A DNA stretch of 64,000 bases, from contig OX419757.1 of NCBI GenBank assembly GCA_948567375.1, positions 3,224,001-3,288,000 on the forward strand, read 5' to 3'. Of the stretch, positions 1 to 13,053 are shown in pieces. The translations under genes were made by a program, and so were the position numbers. The stretch's first letter is position 1; the number at the start of each line of letters is the position of its first letter. The notes under the pieces are model-generated. The model was given only the letters and a program-made list of their open reading frames with translations, ran no database searches and had not been told where the DNA came from. This stretch comes from Lunularia cruciata. Lineage: Eukaryota > Streptophyta > Marchantiopsida > Lunulariales > Lunulariaceae.

Positions 1-3000
1 GCTTACCATCCTCTCTTGAGGTCCTTTTTGTTGAGACCCTCTCTTATGAAATTGTATTTCCATTCTCGTGTATCGTTATACAATTTCATGTATTAAGCCC
101 ATTTTTTTCTTGTAAATCCTCTATCTTATCATGGAAATTGGAAATCCTCTCATGTGCCTCACTAAGTAAGTGGCCATGTAACTAAATGCAATTCTTTTTT
201 GGACATGCTTTTACTATTTGGGATCATCTAAATAGTCTAATATCTTAGCATAGTGGTGAGAAACCATTATGAATGTATCATCCTCTTCCTTAGTTGCTTT
301 GCTATTGCTACTCCCGGATCTACCCAAACCAGCTTTGCTCTCCGATGCACCCAAACCACCCTTGCTGGCAGATATTGGAACACCCTTGCCAGCATAAATT
401 GGAACAGATGCAATCATCTTCTTGAGAAGTCCTTGAAATCCAAATTGGAGAGAGGAGAGGGGTGGGAATTGAACCTGTTCTTCTTTGTCTCAAATGTGAG
501 TGTGAGATTCATCTATTTCACCAAAAATCACAAACTTTGATTTTAATTTGCCAAACTTGTATTACTAGCTATGTTCTCTTGTTGGGGGCAATGTTGGGCA
601 AGGTACGGCATGTTAATCATGTATCTAACACATCCACAATAAAAAGAAAAAAGAAACCATCTTCCTTGCTCATGAGCTATTCAAAACTAAAAATTGGGAG
701 TGTCAAAAAAAATTCAAATAATACTTATTCATTAATTCCCCTCCTATCATGTTCCATTTGGCATAATGCAAGTGGTTAGGATAATATGGATGGTTAGTAT
801 TGGCTTTGAATCAAGACACTAACTAATTGCTGGATTTCACTATTTTACTCCCCGTAAAGCCGATATATCAAATTGAAATTGAAACTCCTTCCGCTAGTTA
901 ACCACTTTTTAGTACCCGTAGGTCCTTTTTAGAGGGATGTTCATTAACGGGATAACTGTAACAAAATTTACGACTCCCGCACCTCTGCTCGTAATTTTGG
1001 AAAATATGGACTTTGAAACCCCCTATTGTCAAAACAAAACTCGTCCTCGATTTCGTGTGCACATACTCGCGGGCTGTTAAGAAGAAGATTCTGGCTTCTC
1101 CGCTTTGCATGTGTGGGAATTGGGTGACGCTTTTGGACAATTTCTTTCCTCGGAAATTTATGGTGCTATGAGTCCTCTGCTGTTGATGAACGCTCGAAGT
1201 CGGAGTCGATTTGTGAACATTCTTGATGAGAAAATTCTAAACACTACCACCTTTTCATGTAGATTTCTCGCCTGGGTAAAGCGCATGAAGCACGATGTTT
1301 TCTCTCACAGCAAATTAACAAAGTAGGAGAGAAGTAAAACCTGAGAGTGGTATGAGATGTGTGAGAGAGAATTTTATCATCCATTTATTTAATACAAACA
1401 TTTCTTATAGTCACGTTTGTACATTTTGTTCTAGAAAATGTATACAAAATTTTTCTTGATGTTTATACCATCCAAAGAAGAAGAGTGTGGTTGGATTAGG
1501 AAGTACCCATCCTAAATTCCTTTCTAAACAAGCTTTATGGGAGCTAACCAATAGTATGGTAACCGGTATTTGTTATGTATTATACGGGTTCCTCTACGTA
1601 GGGATACGTTTCATGTCTAGATACCACATATTGTAAGTTCCAACATTTAAAAATGAGGTTGGAACTTTCTATTCTTCATGGTGTTTCTTGTTTTCCTTTT
1701 TGCGAGCATTGTTTTGCAATTAAGTTTTCTTGTCTGAGATGTATTAAAACACAAATGCGTAACCTAAAGATTAAACGATATTTCTATCCAGATACATATT
1801 CCACAAGCTACGAAACCGTCCACCAGAAACTCCTTAATTCATTTCATCGAGATCAAGAGTTGTGATGTATATCACTGCACTTCGTATTCTACAAAGGGAG
1901 CACTGAAAGTGGGCTGGTGTCTACACTGTGCACATCACAATTGCTGTAACGACAACTGCAATCCCAAGAGAATCGCAAGCATCGACAGTTTCTGTGATAG
2001 AGTACCGTGGTCCTACTCCATATCATTACTGTACTGGAGCCCAACTCTACTATATGTTCACGTGCAGAGCTGTGACTATGTCACCGCAAGGAGGATGGTT
2101 CCCAAGTGCAGTAAGCAAAATGGCATGTCATAATGATCGAACACATAATAGCCGATTCATGACAAGGGAGGAGGTTGAAATAAGTATGAACGTTTGATTC
2201 ATGCAAAACTGCTTCTTTGATGTAAAGTTTCACGAGAGTATAAGTCTGGAATACTTTCGATGTGAACGCTCCCTGTAGAGAGCAACGGATCGTGTAGGTT
2301 CTAGACTACAATAACCAAGTTTCTCTTGCAGATGGGAGTGGTAGACCCCAATACGGCAGCCTCATGCAATGATTTGTTTCATTCAAACCAAATTTAAACT
2401 AATGACAATCTTTGACATTATTGTTGCCATGATCTACCGACTAAGAATCAAGAACATATTCGTGATATCTGAATCACTGTACCTATTTTTCAAAGTTGTC
2501 TAACTCGTCTCCTCTAGAACGACCTTTCCCGAATGATAACCATACATGCAACAATGATGATAAGGTGAACTAAACGAAAATTGTACATGGGGTGCTAACC
2601 ACAAACATATCAAATCTCAATTATGATATTGCGGCCGAATATCGATCCAAAATATTGCCTGAAGTACAATACTAGACAACTTTAATGATCGATCATGGGA
2701 CTTAGCTGGACTGGGAAAAGCTGTAATTGAAGAGCAATATTCGAAGACTTCGTCGCAAAAGACGAAGGTCTCCTCAAAATGCTCCCCATTGTTTAGGAGT
2801 TTGTGGTAAGATTACGTCATTTTGTTATTGTGGTTTCCTCGTCAACCCAGGGTGAGGGATCGATCCCCGGTCCTGGAACATGGGAGGTTCATACCGGGAG
2901 CGCCTGGCGACCAACAGTTTCGTGTGCGCCGCAATAAATGCTGGACACCGGAGAAGATTCACCGGGAAATTTGGACTTGCGGTCCGATAAACGGGTGACG

Positions 3001-3600
3001 GCTTAGATCTGCCTGCGCGCTTCCCGCGGTTTAGAGCTCGGCGCAAATGGTGTGTCGCATGGTTTCACAGTGGAAGCACTGCCTTAAGGACCGCGCTGCC
3101 TTTCTGCATGCTGGCTACCGGATAAGCAGGTCATGCCCGACGGGAAGCCGACGATGTCCGACTTCTCCCGGCGGTATCATTTCACAAACTGGATTCCCGA
3201 ATTACCCAGAGGCCTACCTCCAAGATCCCTCAATTTTCGCGTTTGGAGGCCGAACTTACCTGAAGATGCTTCGGTTCGAATTCTCGTCGACGGCCCTTTG
3301 AGCAACTGGACGAATATCTGAAGAATATAAGAGGATAACACCAGTCTCATGGTTTACGTAGCGGGATCCCTGACTACGATGCTCTGGCCGTTATGACCGG
3401 TAGATCAAGAAAGGATCCCGGTAGCTGTTGAGAAAGAGGCGACCAGAACCGGCGCGTGGCGATACCGGTGGACCAGGTCGCGTGGCTCTGGACCTGGAGC
3501 GGAAGCGGTGGGCAAACGACGAGAAAATGCAGGTGAACGGAGAGTAAGTAGAGAATGTGCAGCCAGCAGTAGCAGACAGAACCAGTCTTCTCTCGCCCTC
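1..3600. other. intergenic region left of RGP-A
   Basis: I recognise no gene here. The first 900 bases are AT-rich. The minus strand at 214-417 has a short Gly/Ser-rich reading frame that could be retrotransposon debris, but no domain can be named. A 10 bp inverted repeat (AAGTTCCAAC at 1635-1644 and its complement at 1658-1667) could form a hairpin. From about 2820 to 3330 the sequence is clearly more GC-rich than its surroundings and contains a tRNA-head-like stretch described separately. Confidence 0.4.
2785..2900 (+). repeat. possible tRNA-derived SINE head
   Basis: The stretch has an A-box-like segment (TGGTAAGATTACG, near 2803) and about 50 bases later a B-box-like GGGATCGATCCCC (near 2857), the order and spacing of an internal pol III promoter. 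No tRNA cloverleaf can be closed around it, so it is not called a tRNA gene. It could be the head of a SINE or chance similarity. Confidence 0.2.
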
Positions 3601-3852
3601 TCCTCTCTGTGTCAGGACCTTCAGAGCCGGTCGCGCTGAAGTCCTCTTCGTCCTCGTCCGGCGCCATAAGCTGGCGCTCCTCCCCTTCGTCTCATCTCAT
3701 CCCCTTCTCTAGAGCTCCGGAGCTCTTCTGTGCTGATCTCCCTCCTCGTGTTTCTTCTTCTTCGTCTCGAGTGCGCTCTGTCAGGGAGCGGTCGTCGCTC
3801 GGTTGGGAATTGATCAGATCGAAGGAGTTGAAGGGATTACAGAGTCGTCAAG

Positions 3853-5671
3853 ATGCAGCATCCGGTGGAGCCGTCGGTCATTGATCCCACTTTGAGGGAT
3901 CAGTTGGACATTGTGATTCCGACTATCAGGAACTTGGATTTCCTGGAAATGTGGAGGCCGTTTTTTGAAAATTACCACCTGATTATTGTCCAGGACGGTG
4001 ATCCCACCAAGGTTCTTAAAATTCCAGATGGATTCGACTACGAGTTGTACAACCGTAATGATATCAACAGAATCCTTGGCCCCAAGGCCTCTTGCATCAG
4101 CTTCAAGGACAGTGCTTGCCGCTGTTTCGGATTCATGGTATCTAAGAAGAAATATATCTACACGATCGACGACGATTGCTTCGTAAGTCGTCTCATCCGG
4201 TTCTCCTTTGCACTGTCACAGGATATGAGCTGGTTGGGAACCTTCTCCGAGTGTTTCAAAATCGTTTATTTCCTTGTTTCAACCATCTGTGTGTCAGGGG
4301 AAACGTCAGGAGTGTCCTTTTGAGGAGAGATTGTTCACCGGTAGAGTACACGGGCTGAGCTATTACCAGTGTTCTGATTTTCATGGTTGTTTCTCGAAGC
4401 ATACAGCTCTAAAGACCAGTAGCTCTGTTTCTGTGTAAGGAACGCGAGTAGTAATCTGTCATGTTGCCCATCCTCAGGTCGCCAAGGATCCACAAGGAAA
4501 CGACATCAATGCTCTAGAACAGCATATCAAGAATCTGCTGACTCCTTCGACCCCGTTTTTCTACAACACATTGTACGACCCGTACACTGAAGGCGCTGAC
4601 TTCGTCCGTGGGTATCCCTTCAGTCTGCGTGAAGGAGCTCCTACAGCTATCTCTCACGGGCTGTGGTTGAACATCCCTGACTACGATGCCCCAACTCAGT
4701 TGGTCAAGCCTGCTGAGAGGAACAAACGGTAAGCAAAGTCATACCCATTTCTACTACTGCAGTGATTTGTGTGGACAGCCATTGCAAGTTTGTCAATGGA
4801 TCCAAGGTGAACGGTATTAGCTTTAGCATTAGAATTGATTTAAGGAACGAAGGAGCATTCTAAGAGTACCCCTGGAGTGAGATACTTTCATTAACTGTTT
4901 GTTGGATTGCAGATATGTCGATGCCGTCATGACCATTCCCAAGGGATCCTTGTTCCCCATGTGTGGAATGAACCTTGGATTTAACAAGGATCTCATCGGG
5001 CCGGCAATGTACTTCGGTCTTATGGGAGATGGCCAGCCAATCGGACGATATGACGACATGTGGGCCGGATGGTGCTGCAAGGTACACGCTTCGTCTAATC
5101 ATCTGGAAATCAGTTGTCGCACCTTACAAAAGGCCGAGCAGAAAGCTCCTTTGTCATTACCTTAGAATTCCAGCAGTTAGCACAGTTCCTAATCTAATCA
5201 AGTACCTTTTCGCTTTGTTCTACCATACCCGCGACTACCCGATAGGATATTTCAGCTTTATATCCTGACAAAACTGTTCTGGATTTGGTGCTGATGTCCT
5301 TGATCTTGACACTGCAGGTTATCTGTGATCACCTCGGATTAGGTGTGAAGACTGGTCTGCCTTACATTTGGCACAGCAAGGCTTCCAACCCCTTTGTCAA
5401 CCTGAAGAAGGAGTACAAGGGCATTTTCTGGCAGGAGGAGATCATTCCTTTCTTCCAGCAGGTAGTGCTACCCAAGGAGGCAGCAACAGTGGAACAATGC
5501 TACTTAGAACTCTCCAAGCATGTCAAGGACAAGCTGAGCGCGGTTGACCCGTACTTCACCAAGCTGTCCGAAGCTATGGTCACATGGATTGAGGCCTGGG
5601 GAGAACTCAACGCTCCCGACAGGGTTGCCGACCTCGCGCCCTCAAGATCTGGGAGCAAAGTAGCCAAATGA
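3853..5671 (+). CDS. RGP: UDP-arabinopyranose mutase / reversibly glycosylated polypeptide (RGP-A)
   Basis: Four exons, 3853-4182, 4478-4728, 4913-5081 and 5318-5671, all with GT-AG introns, give 367 residues, the usual length for this family (about 360). The protein runs from the conserved [16 protein letters not shown] start through a GT-A-like fold with the Asp triad at residues 106-108 (TIDDDCF) that binds the nucleotide sugar and metal. GYPFSLREG follows, with Arg161 at the site of reversible self-glycosylation, then the conserved [15 protein letters not shown] block. RGP/UAM proteins interconvert UDP-arabinopyranose and UDP-arabinofuranose at the cytosolic face of the Golgi and supply arabinosyl residues for the wall. 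Exon borders and phases match those of the second copy at 13054-14952. The start is the ATG just before [12 protein letters not shown]. The region before it is pyrimidine-rich, as expected of a 5' leader. No defect is visible. Confidence 0.95.
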
Positions 5672-8600
5672 ACAATGACACAATAATTTCAAGACCTTGT
5701 GATACTCTGAGAGGCATTCTTGTCTTTGTTGACGGTGACTCGATTTTGCCGCTCGAATTAGAGTCACAGAAACAGCTCACGGTGTTACCAGTAAATTATT
5801 TCCCACTGAGATGGGCAGTGCGCTTACCTACAGGTGGTCAACATTTTAGTGTAAGTAGGTCAGGAAATCGTAGTAGTTCCTTGTTGCCGAAACAGTTGGT
5901 TGGGGATTTAGCCTCCCCCATGAGGCTGTGAGATAAGAGAGTACATAGCAGCTGATTTATTGTGATACTAGTATCAATTTTTTCTATGTACATGGCCCAT
6001 TTATCTACTCTTATGCATAGTAGATGCCATTCCTTCTCCATCATAGAATCAATAAAAATCAATCGAATCAATAAAAATCTTCGATACGCGGTATCTCAAA
6101 TCTGAATGTTGCTGTGATCTTGAGTCCTAGTCTAAACGTGAACCTTTACTGCAAAATACGAAGAGGAGTGCCGCCAGATCAAATGCGGATTGCTGAACCT
6201 CAGGGCTTACTGTACACGACTTGGTCCACTCTGGGCGAACCGTGGGGCAGCATTGCTGGCTCCTGCCCCAGGTACGACGCTCGTTTGCTCATGGAGTTTC
6301 ATCCAGGCTTATGCTAAGTAAATCTGCTGATCCGCTGTACTTTATGGATTTGCTGTTTGCTTGGTGCCGAGGAAGTTCATCTCCTTTTCAGATTTGCTTA
6401 GAGGGACTTTCTCTACTTGCAGGTGAAAAGCACGGTCAAATATATATTCAGTCATGTCAAGACCTGGATTTCGAAGATGAAGGTGGAGCACAATTTACCG
6501 TTGTCAACCATGAAGAGTTTTGGTTTCTCTGCGTTTACTTATGGGACATATTTTTGCACTCCAATCAGTCAAAACTGATGCGAGTTCAATAAACAAAAGG
6601 TGGAGCTTAAGCTCTGACAGGGTAGATCTATCATCTTAGGGTGCAGTTCAAGTTTGAAGAAATGGCGTCAAATGTGGGAATCATTAGTTGCTCTTGAGAC
6701 TCGCATTGATGCTTAATTCTTACTGAGATGCGCATGGGGCCCTACCTCTGTGTTCTCTCTCCTTGAATCTAACAGGGAGAAACTGTGTAGGCAAATTTCA
6801 GTCGGACCGTTTCAGACACCCATTGCAACCTGACTTGACGGGCTTGGTCTCAGTATATTTGTCATGGTTCAACTGCTCTTGGACTGTATCTCTCCCTTGA
6901 ATGGGGATGCTTTCCAGAGGGAAGCACGAAGAGATGGCCGATATCTGTAGCGACGCTCGCCTGCTAGGCTGAACGTGCGATGCTGGGAGTCCATGCACTC
7001 CGGAGTTAAGGAGTCACAATTCGGGACATTATGTAGTATGTATGCCCGGCTGCGTGGGGAGATCGTCACTAGTCTTTTCCTTCAGGTGAGAACCTCCCTA
7101 CATTTAGGGTAGCTGCACTACTTCAACCGATCAAGAAGTTATAACAGTGGCATCTGGATCTTCTTGTTCTCCTTTGGCATAGCGTTGCAACTGTTTCTGT
7201 CAGGATGAAACAGAGCTAGAAAAAGCGTACGAGTATGTTACATGGTATAACTACCTGTGATTGAGTATGCAATTTGATGACTATGAACCGAACCTGCATA
7301 CAGACTTCCTGTGTCTTTGAGGATGAGTGAGCTTGAAACAGAGAATGAACATGCTATATTTGGTAACTACTTGTGACCGAGTAAGCAATTGATGACTTCG
7401 AACCAAACATGCAGATGGACTTTCCTAGACAGCGAATGGTTGAGGACGTGAACATCCATGACGATTCAGCCAGATTCTCAGGGTTGGTGATCTTTCCACT
7501 AAGAAAAGAGAGAATGTATGCCCCTTACGTTGATGACGTCGCCTGCCGAAAAACGAGCGCATGCGCTTGTGACTCTTTTTGTCAGTAACCCTAGTGCTGA
7601 TGGACAGTCTGACCCTTTTCCCCTGCACTGCAGTTTTGGCACTCACTCCCCTTTCGAACTCGTCTTTTCAGTTGTGTATGGGTGCCATGTGCTGCTGCAC
7701 CTGTTGTCCGATATTCGTCGTCAAGCGGCTCCACTAATCTACTAGGTTCCAAAATCCGTGTTAAAATATGAAAAGCTGGCACAAGTAAAACCGAAAAGTG
7801 CGATACGGTATAGAACGGTGCAGCATGACAAATCTAAGCGCCTTTGTTTACATCACACATCCGGTAATAAGTCCGGGGATGTACAAGTCCCTTTGAGCTT
7901 ATGTCGAGAGTAGAAAATTTCCTAGCTGTTGGGAGACAGCAAAACTAGAAACGAGAATGAAGAGGTCCCAAGAAGGTAGCCACTGGTCTTTCGTACTCAG
8001 TTGCAGTGGTCTTAGTAACCTTGGAGTTAGCACGAGAGAGCTCCTGTTTGCAGTTGAGGTAGTTGGAGGAAGAACAAGATTATTCTCTCATAGGTGCTTT
8101 TACTCGGATGAAGAACATGGTCGATATCACCACAGGGGAGTTGAAGGAAAGGTGATCTCCTTCCCCGTATTGAACTTAACTGTACAATTTCACTATTCAT
8201 CGCCATAGAACATGACTCTCGATAACGTGGCCGCGGGAGTCATTCTTAAACATGACCATGACTGAAGAATAGGGAGAGAGGAGGTAACGTCTACGGCGTG
8301 TTTGCGATTAGACTGAGAAAATTCTTTATCCTTGCCTGATTGCCGGGGCCAGTCTTAGTTTAGAGGACCCCGGGGGTGGCCGTGAAATTTACAATAAAGC
8401 TCGCTCCACTCGCGTTACATGGTAAAGGGAAAAATGCCTGTCAGCCTTATTCACCGTGGAGCGTTTTGAGCCCCGAGAGTCTAATCTGGAGGTAAAGGAA
8501 AAGAAGGCCTCATTTCTGATTCTGCTAAACAGGGTGAAGTTCCGGAGGCCGCTTCTTGATTCTTGATTTCAGTATATTGGAGGGAGAGATGCCAGTTGAC

Positions 8601-9140
8601 ATTCAAAGCAAGCCGGATAACATTCAATCTCAAAACGCGGCTACTACTTTACTCTCGAGTCGTGAATGTCAACAAACAACAGTGCAGAAAGTCAAAGAAA
8701 GGTGGTGATAGCCAGCAAGTGGAACTTGAACTTCGAAGATCTTAAACCAGAACTTACGTCCAATCTAACAGCGAGACACCACCCTAGGTGGTGTGCTAGG
8801 ATTCAACCGCGATTTGGTCCTGGACTAGTACCACAACTCGTGATCAATGATATCACGAAAACAAATTGCTTGCCCGTTTGTACCTTCCCCGATTACAGCT
8901 CGGGATTCTACTCATATACAAGTGGATGGAAATGTTGACTTAAAGAGCCATGACTTAAAGAGCTGCTGTCTGTCCATGTTCCATATTAAAACAGCAGTGA
9001 AAAGACTTCTACCATTAGATTTCTATCCAGGGTAGAGGAACATCGAAATCAGCCGGACGAACGAAGCCGTCTCAAAAAGAAGGAATAACCTAAAAATAGG
9101 GACGTGCACCTTGTAGAATTGCATTTCCAGGCCTCCCTAG
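5672..9140. other. RGP-A 3' flank and non-coding region
   Basis: After the RGP-A 3' UTR no reading frame on either strand resembles a known protein. All open stretches are short (under about 125 codons) and have no domain. An 8 bp inverted repeat (ACACCACC, 8776-8794) can fold. I see nothing else. Confidence 0.4.
6051..6075 (+). terminator. candidate poly(A) signals of RGP-A
   Basis: Two AATAAA hexamers (6051-6056 and 6070-6075) lie in a short direct repeat (GAATCAATAAAAATC twice), about 380 bases after the RGP-A stop. The position suits a plant near-upstream polyadenylation element; the assignment rests on motif and distance only. Confidence 0.4.
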
Positions 9141-9192
9141 TCCTGGGTCAGTTCGAGTAATGGACCTCCTGGGTCAGTTCGAGTAATGGACC
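9141..9192 (+). repeat. 26 bp tandem duplication
   Basis: TCCTGGGTCAGTTCGAGTAA TGGACC occurs twice in a row, at 9141-9166 and 9167-9192. The second copy runs into the direct repeat that flanks the small insertion at 9201-9240. Confidence 0.85.
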
Positions 9193-9259
9193 TACGATTG
9201 AAGAAAAAAGGCGACCGCGTAGGAAAAATGAAGGATGGGAAGTAATGGACCTACGATTG
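9182..9259 (-). mobile_element. 5'-truncated copy of the GGGGCTTAGCCCC repeat with 19 bp flanking repeats
   Basis: Bases 9201-9240, read on the minus strand, match the 3' part of the dispersed repeat seen at 16116, 33919 and 37734: a CCCATCCTTC stretch, then CGCGGTCGCC and a T-rich end. The block is flanked by identical 19 bp direct repeats, AGTAATGGACCTACGATTG (9182-9200 and 9241-9259). A truncated 5' end, a homopolymer-rich 3' end and a long target duplication are the marks of LINE/SINE-type retroposition. Only 40 bases are inserted, so the mechanism is inferred. Confidence 0.55.
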
Positions 9260-12200
9260 CAGACTTCCACTAATGGCCTAGCATTCCAGCCGTTTAAATC
9301 CAAAGAGCAATCTTACACCAGTAAAAACTGGTGGACTTTAATGTAAAATTACTTCAGGCTCGGCATAGAAACTTGCATTCATGCTAAGTTGTGAATCTGA
9401 TATAGGTCTTGCTATATGTCTTATTGCTGTCAATGAGATCTCTGCGAGTTTTCTCGTTCGTGTTCAACAGTAGCCTAGTGAAGAATCAGACAGTGAAGTT
9501 TCTCATCGATGCGAGGTCAGGCCGTTCATTGTCCAGACGGGATGCACGTTGCCCGTATTCTCTACGCAAAACTCCAAAGTAGGAAAGGTTTTCCACTTTA
9601 TTCACAAGGATTCCTAATGCGTACCTTTATGCATGTCCAACGGAGGCTAGTCGATGTGCCAACACTGTCCTTTCGTATAGCCTTATTGTCTCTTCGTGCT
9701 AGTTCTCGAGTTCTAATCCCACCGCAAAAATGCATGGCACCAATCATTGGGAAGTTGTATCCTTCTCTGCATAGTTAGAAACAGTTACCTTGATTTGCCT
9801 CGTCTGTCATTAGCTTACCATACAGCTTGGATGTCGCCGTATCAGTCCATTCCTTTGTTTCTCCGTTTACTCAAGATCCAAAATCTACAATTAGTGTGGT
9901 CTACTTTTATCCGCCTTTCGAGATCCACACCTTAGACAAAGACTCGTGCAACAGCTAGCTCCCTACCAACAGAAGCGGAGCTCCGGTACATCGAACACGC
10001 TATTAGTTGGCCCGCGTCTCCTTTAATGTGCTCTGACAAGCTGTATAGAATAATATTTCATGAGATATTGCCCTCCCCCTCCGGTCCCCGCACTCCCCCA
10101 TCTAGCTCGCTTTCTCCATGGCCATGCAGTTGTCCTACAGGGAAAACTGTCCTCTAAGCACGCAAGGTACGGACCCTCGGTTCCAAAAGAGCGGAGCAAC
10201 TACTACTATTTGAAGATAATCTCTACCTGGACAAGTGCTTTGGACCTGAGTAGTGAGACTCATAATGCCAGCCAGGCAAGCGTTGAGAAATTCAACCAGA
10301 CCAGACGGACGACCAGACTTAGTCTATACTTTAAGACCGCAAAGCCACGAAGACAGCCGCACCTGCAATTGTATGAGTTTCCCTCGACAAATACAAAATC
10401 CATCATCCTCAGACGCTCTTCAATCTCGTGAATTGGGAATTTGAGGAACAACAGGTAAAAGTTATGAGAGTCAGAATCAGTTACCTTCTACCTCTCGAGC
10501 GGAATCTATGCAGTACCAATGCCCTACGTAGAGAAAGCAACATGAAACTTTGATGAGAGTACGGCAAGTAACCTTCTGGCAAGGGCCACAAGTCGACAAA
10601 TGTTGGCATTTTCTGCATGAAAAGAACGGATCTCCGAACCTTTAACCTGCACTTATGAACTGCTAGGTCCCAGTGAGTGAAGCTCTCTTTACAAATCTAC
10701 GAGCCTCAACCAACGCGACCTACAAGAGCTTTTAGTTTCCTGACTCCCCTATGGACACGATGTGTTCGATTAACCTGCATAATTGCCAGTCAAGCTACAC
10801 GTGCAGACCGTCATCTGTTTGCTAGAGACGGTGGAAGCTTGACAATATATCCAGAACACAATGCCCTCGAGGGACTAGCGAGAATGATATGCTGGTGTGT
10901 CAGAAAGCGTTTTAGTCCATGCATGATGCACAAGCAACGATTCGAATGCTTTCTACTAAATAAATTGTGTCACTATTGGCTCACAAGTACCGCTCTAGAG
11001 GACATCGAATAGATCATAAACTTCCGGCCGCGTCGGATATTGGAATGTTCATCTCACGTGCTTCCTCCATTCTCACGGTACAGTAACAACGTACGAGCCA
11101 TCCCTGACAAAATTGCAGGTGTATTAGACCTGTGCTGAAACCCCGTTCCTACTCTAGAGCGGGAAGCACGTTCCTTCTGGGCCTCCGCTATCAAACAGCT
11201 CGTCAACTCTCGAGGACGAACTCTGTGGCAGCTCTCGGTCTCATCAAGCAGCCAGAAGCTTGGTACTTCAGTACTATACTGCACTGTAGTGAGCAAACCT
11301 GGTTGATGTCCATTTGTGTCTGTTGTTCCGCAAGAGATTATCAATGTCATGCAGGGGGAAGGAGAATCGCCAGAATACACTGGAAGCAATGGACCTACGA
11401 TTGCAAACTTTCACTAACGTTTCACGGAGGCTGAAATTGGTCCATACGGTGGACAAGGAGGCTTTGCAACCGCATTTGGCGTTTGTGTCTTCCCTTCAGC
11501 TGTTCGATGTCGATCAGCATAATTTGTATATCTCGTTTTTCTGCTCCCAGTCTTAATTTCTTACTAATGGTGACAAGCAACCGTCTCTCCCTGTTACCGA
11601 TAGGGACGACTATTCTTCTGATAGAAACAATTTGTTGTTCAAAAAGCACACATCACTGCTTATGAGTCCATCCTCCAGAGAGCTTCAGATTATTTTGCTT
11701 TACAAGGAGTTATGAGAAACGTCCTTAAAATTGGGCCATCTTCCAAGAGGGCGGATATATGCAGGTTGAAGCTTTTCCAAGCTTCGTGCGTATTGAGTGG
11801 CGATCAGCCTATTACCAGTCATGGCGGGAACACAGTCTTAAACTCTGCAGCATAATGTTGATTAATTTGAGTCTTCAAAATGCTGGAATGTGGTCAAATT
11901 CACGGCAACGAGGTGACCATCGGTTTGGCAGTCTAGCTATCAAGGAGTATGAGTAGGTATGTCAGGTTCCAGGGATGCATCACGTCATCCAGAAAGACAA
12001 GCACGTAACTGCATACAAGACGCATGGCTATGGGTGCATCACGACTACTGTCGAGACGTTCTAAAATATAACTGTGAAACTGTTTCTGCAGAAAGAGCTC
12101 AAATCTGAAGGAACGTCGCCTGAATCCTTCTATGTAAGAATGAGCACGACTTCCAATCGCAGGTATGCTCTGTATATAAGAGATCCACTTGCAGCAGCAA

Positions 12201-13053
12201 CTGGCACTTCAACTCGCTGTCATGTTCCAGTTGTTCTCAGCTTGAGGTTCTCGTCACGACCCACATTGCCTTTCCCCTTGCTGTCATACTATTGAAGTTA
12301 GATCTCCGAGGAGGATGAACCTAGACCGTGACCTCTCCCAAAAGTTAGCACTTCAACCAATGCAGGACGACTGTCAAACCTCGAAACTTGTACCAAAAAC
12401 GAATAAAACAGAAGTCAGACTGTGAAGGGCAGCTGAAACCATCTCTTTCCTTGGATGCAGGGATATATCACGAACTCTAAGACCGCATGTGATTCGAAAT
12501 AAAAGGTGTCGCTGAATCACAGCAGGAAGATGTAGAGATGACAAATATAAACCAGAAACACATACCAGTAGTATCCACATTGAAAACGCTGTGAAGAGGA
12601 CAAATGAATACTAAAATTGAATATTAGTATCCAGATTGACACCCGGGATAGAAGGACATTTTTTATTGGATTCTGTGAGCGATGAAATAATGGCATTCAC
12701 CATGCTGAACTTTAAATCAGTGCGTCAAAAGAATTTGAAAAATAAATCTCTTGGCACAACAAATCAGTTGGTTTTATCCAACAGCTCCAGGGGAGAACGC
12801 TAATTCCCAAACCGGCTGATTCTGACAGCAAGGAACTGGCATGGAGTTCTGAACTACTAGTTAAACTATGAATTGTTGATCACCTGTGAGTAAGAGCACG
12901 GCCCATGTCTATGGGGGGGCTGTAAGTTCTGATAGCATATTGCGCTGCTTCTGTTCATCTAAGTCGAGCTGCACAATCAAGTCACCTTCAATGACAGACG
13001 AGTATGCCTCTCAGAAGTAAACAACGTGCTGAAGTTAGGTGTCGTCATATTGT
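9260..13053. other. non-coding region between the RGP genes
   Basis: No recognisable gene. A block at 11388-11417 (around GGACCTACGATTGCAAAC) closely resembles 9243-9273, so a short sequence is repeated about 2.1 kb apart. Bases 12662-12667 read AATAAA on the minus strand, 390 bases beyond the RGP-B stop, and may be its poly(A) signal. Confidence 0.35.
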
